Of a stretch of DNA of 7,445 nucleotides, positions 6,967-7,445 are shown piece after piece. The DNA comes from an uncultured Planctomycetota bacterium (GTDB lineage Bacteria; Planctomycetota; SZUA-567; JAFGNG01): the NCBI GenBank assembly GCA_947311175.1, contig CAMZKK010000027.1:1-7445 (forward strand), read 5' to 3'. The notes under the pieces are model-generated. The model was not told the DNA's origin. It searched no databases and worked only from the letters and a program-made list of their open reading frames with translations. A program made the translations under genes and the position numbers. How positions within the stretch are numbered: the stretch's first letter is position 1; each line of letters starts with the position of its first letter.

Positions 6967-7374
6967 TTAAACCTCAATATTCATAACCCCCATAGGGCAA
7001 ACATCTTGGCAAATACCACAAGCGATGCACTCATTAGGGTTAAATGATACCTCCATAGTATCTCTATTTACAGATAGGGCGTGAGTTGGGCATTGTCCGA
7101 TACAAGCGGTGCAATGAATACAGCTTTCTTTATCCCATGAAACATGGTCTGATAAATTTTCTATCTTTACATCTGTGCTCTCAACAAGCATTAGTCCATT
7201 TTCAATATCTGCTTCTTCTCCGGTTATTTCTAAAATAAGTGTGCCTTCTTCATTTGGTCTGATATGGGCATGGAGGATATTTAGGATTAGATTGTGTTCT
7301 TTAATCAATCTATATGCGAGAGGTTGTTCGACAAATTCTTTTGGGAATGTGAAGATTACAGTTCTTTTTGCCAT
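6967..7374 (-). CDS. NIL-domain protein with two [4Fe-4S] ferredoxin clusters
   Basis: The 135-residue protein joins an N-terminal NIL domain (about 1-75) to a bacterial-type ferredoxin domain. The NIL part includes PLAYRLIKEHNLILNIL and GTLILEITGEEADIENGL, and this domain is otherwise known from MetN transporters, where it binds methionine. The ferredoxin part has CIHCTACIGQCP at 85-96 and CIACGICQDVCP at 116-127, eight cysteines for two [4Fe-4S] clusters. In methanogens a NIL-ferredoxin works with the COG1900/DUF39 protein to make homocysteine from aspartate semialdehyde and sulfide. A similar electron-transfer role is plausible here, but the partner is not in the window. The ATG at 7374 is chosen over an upstream in-frame TTG at 7410 because AAAGGAA lies six bases before it and the family fold begins there. 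The downstream glycosyltransferase starts six bases after the stop. Confidence 0.9.
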   Translation of the reverse strand: MAKRTVIFTFPKEFVEQPLAYRLIKEHNLILNILHAHIRPNEEGTLILEITGEEADIENGLMLVESTDVKIENLSDHVSWDKESCIHCTACIGQCPTHALSVNRDTMEVSFNPNECIACGICQDVCPMGVMNIEV

Positions 7375-7380
7375 TTTTAT

Positions 7381-7387
7381 TTCCTTT
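7381..7387 (-). promoter_or_regulatory. Ribosome binding site of the NIL-ferredoxin gene
   Basis: AAAGGAA on the minus strand lies six bases before the ATG at 7374. It overlaps the TAA of the upstream partial frame, which points to translational coupling and rules against the longer TTG start at 7410. Confidence 0.65.
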
Positions 7388-7445
7388 ATTTTAAGGTTAG
7401 CATCTTGCAACCCTGACCGCTATTCGCACCGGGAATTGAGGAAAC
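7386..7445 (-). CDS. C-terminal end of an unrecognised upstream gene (partial)
   Basis: One minus-strand frame is open from the window edge and ends at TAA (7386-7388), coding for VSSIPGANSGQGCKMLTLK. Its stop runs into the ribosome binding site of the NIL-ferredoxin gene, as expected for an adjacent operon gene. Nineteen residues are too few to identify a family. They do not resemble the C-terminus I would expect for the COG1900/DUF39 homocysteine protein, though this is not decisive. The other two frames close within this stretch, one close to its end. Confidence 0.45.
   Translation of the reverse strand, partial: VSSIPGANSGQGCKMLTLK

Noticed and set aside
7375..7410. N-terminal extension of the NIL-ferredoxin from TTG 7410
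   Set aside because: The ATG at 7374 has a clear AAAGGAA site, the NIL fold starts there, and the extension overlaps the end of an upstream frame.

Overview
This AT-rich bacterial window holds two convergent gene blocks. It has short intergenic gaps, one-base or four-base gene overlaps, and a mix of ATG, GTG and TTG starts. No phage, transposon, CRISPR, tRNA or rRNA was seen. Gene content (DUF2225 protein, YicC, guanylate kinase, CoaC/CoaB) and the NIL-ferredoxin suggest an anaerobic or anaerobe-derived bacterium, perhaps of the Bacteroidota/Ignavibacteria/FCB neighbourhood. That placement is a low-confidence inference, because no rRNA or other phylogenetic marker was examined.

Plus-strand block (1-3822): a housekeeping run of a 5'-truncated DUF2225 zinc-ribbon protein, yicC (endoribonuclease family), gmk (guanylate kinase), coaC and coaB. 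The first four genes abut or overlap (TAA|ATG, ATGA, TAATG), so they are very probably one operon with translational coupling. YicC and Gmk are commonly neighbours, often followed by rpoZ and a fused CoaBC. Here rpoZ is absent, and CoaBC is two separate genes in different frames with 19 bases between them.

Minus-strand block (7445-3861, read right to left): the C-terminal end of an unrecognised gene; a NIL-domain protein with two [4Fe-4S] clusters; a 670-residue protein with two GT-B glycosyltransferase units in tandem; and a stretch that looks like one gene of about 356 codons for an all-helical (alpha/alpha-toroid-like) protein, cut in two by a single in-frame TAA. The glycosyltransferase and the helical protein fit surface-polysaccharide or glycan assembly. 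The ferredoxin may instead belong to sulfur/homocysteine metabolism with genes outside the window.

The two blocks meet tail to tail at 3823-3860, where only a weak inverted repeat is visible. No clearly new biological system was found. The points most worth following are the in-frame stop in the helical gene, the tandem glycosyltransferase with altered E-x7-E residues, and the split CoaB/CoaC whose decarboxylase has Ser where E. coli has the catalytic Cys.
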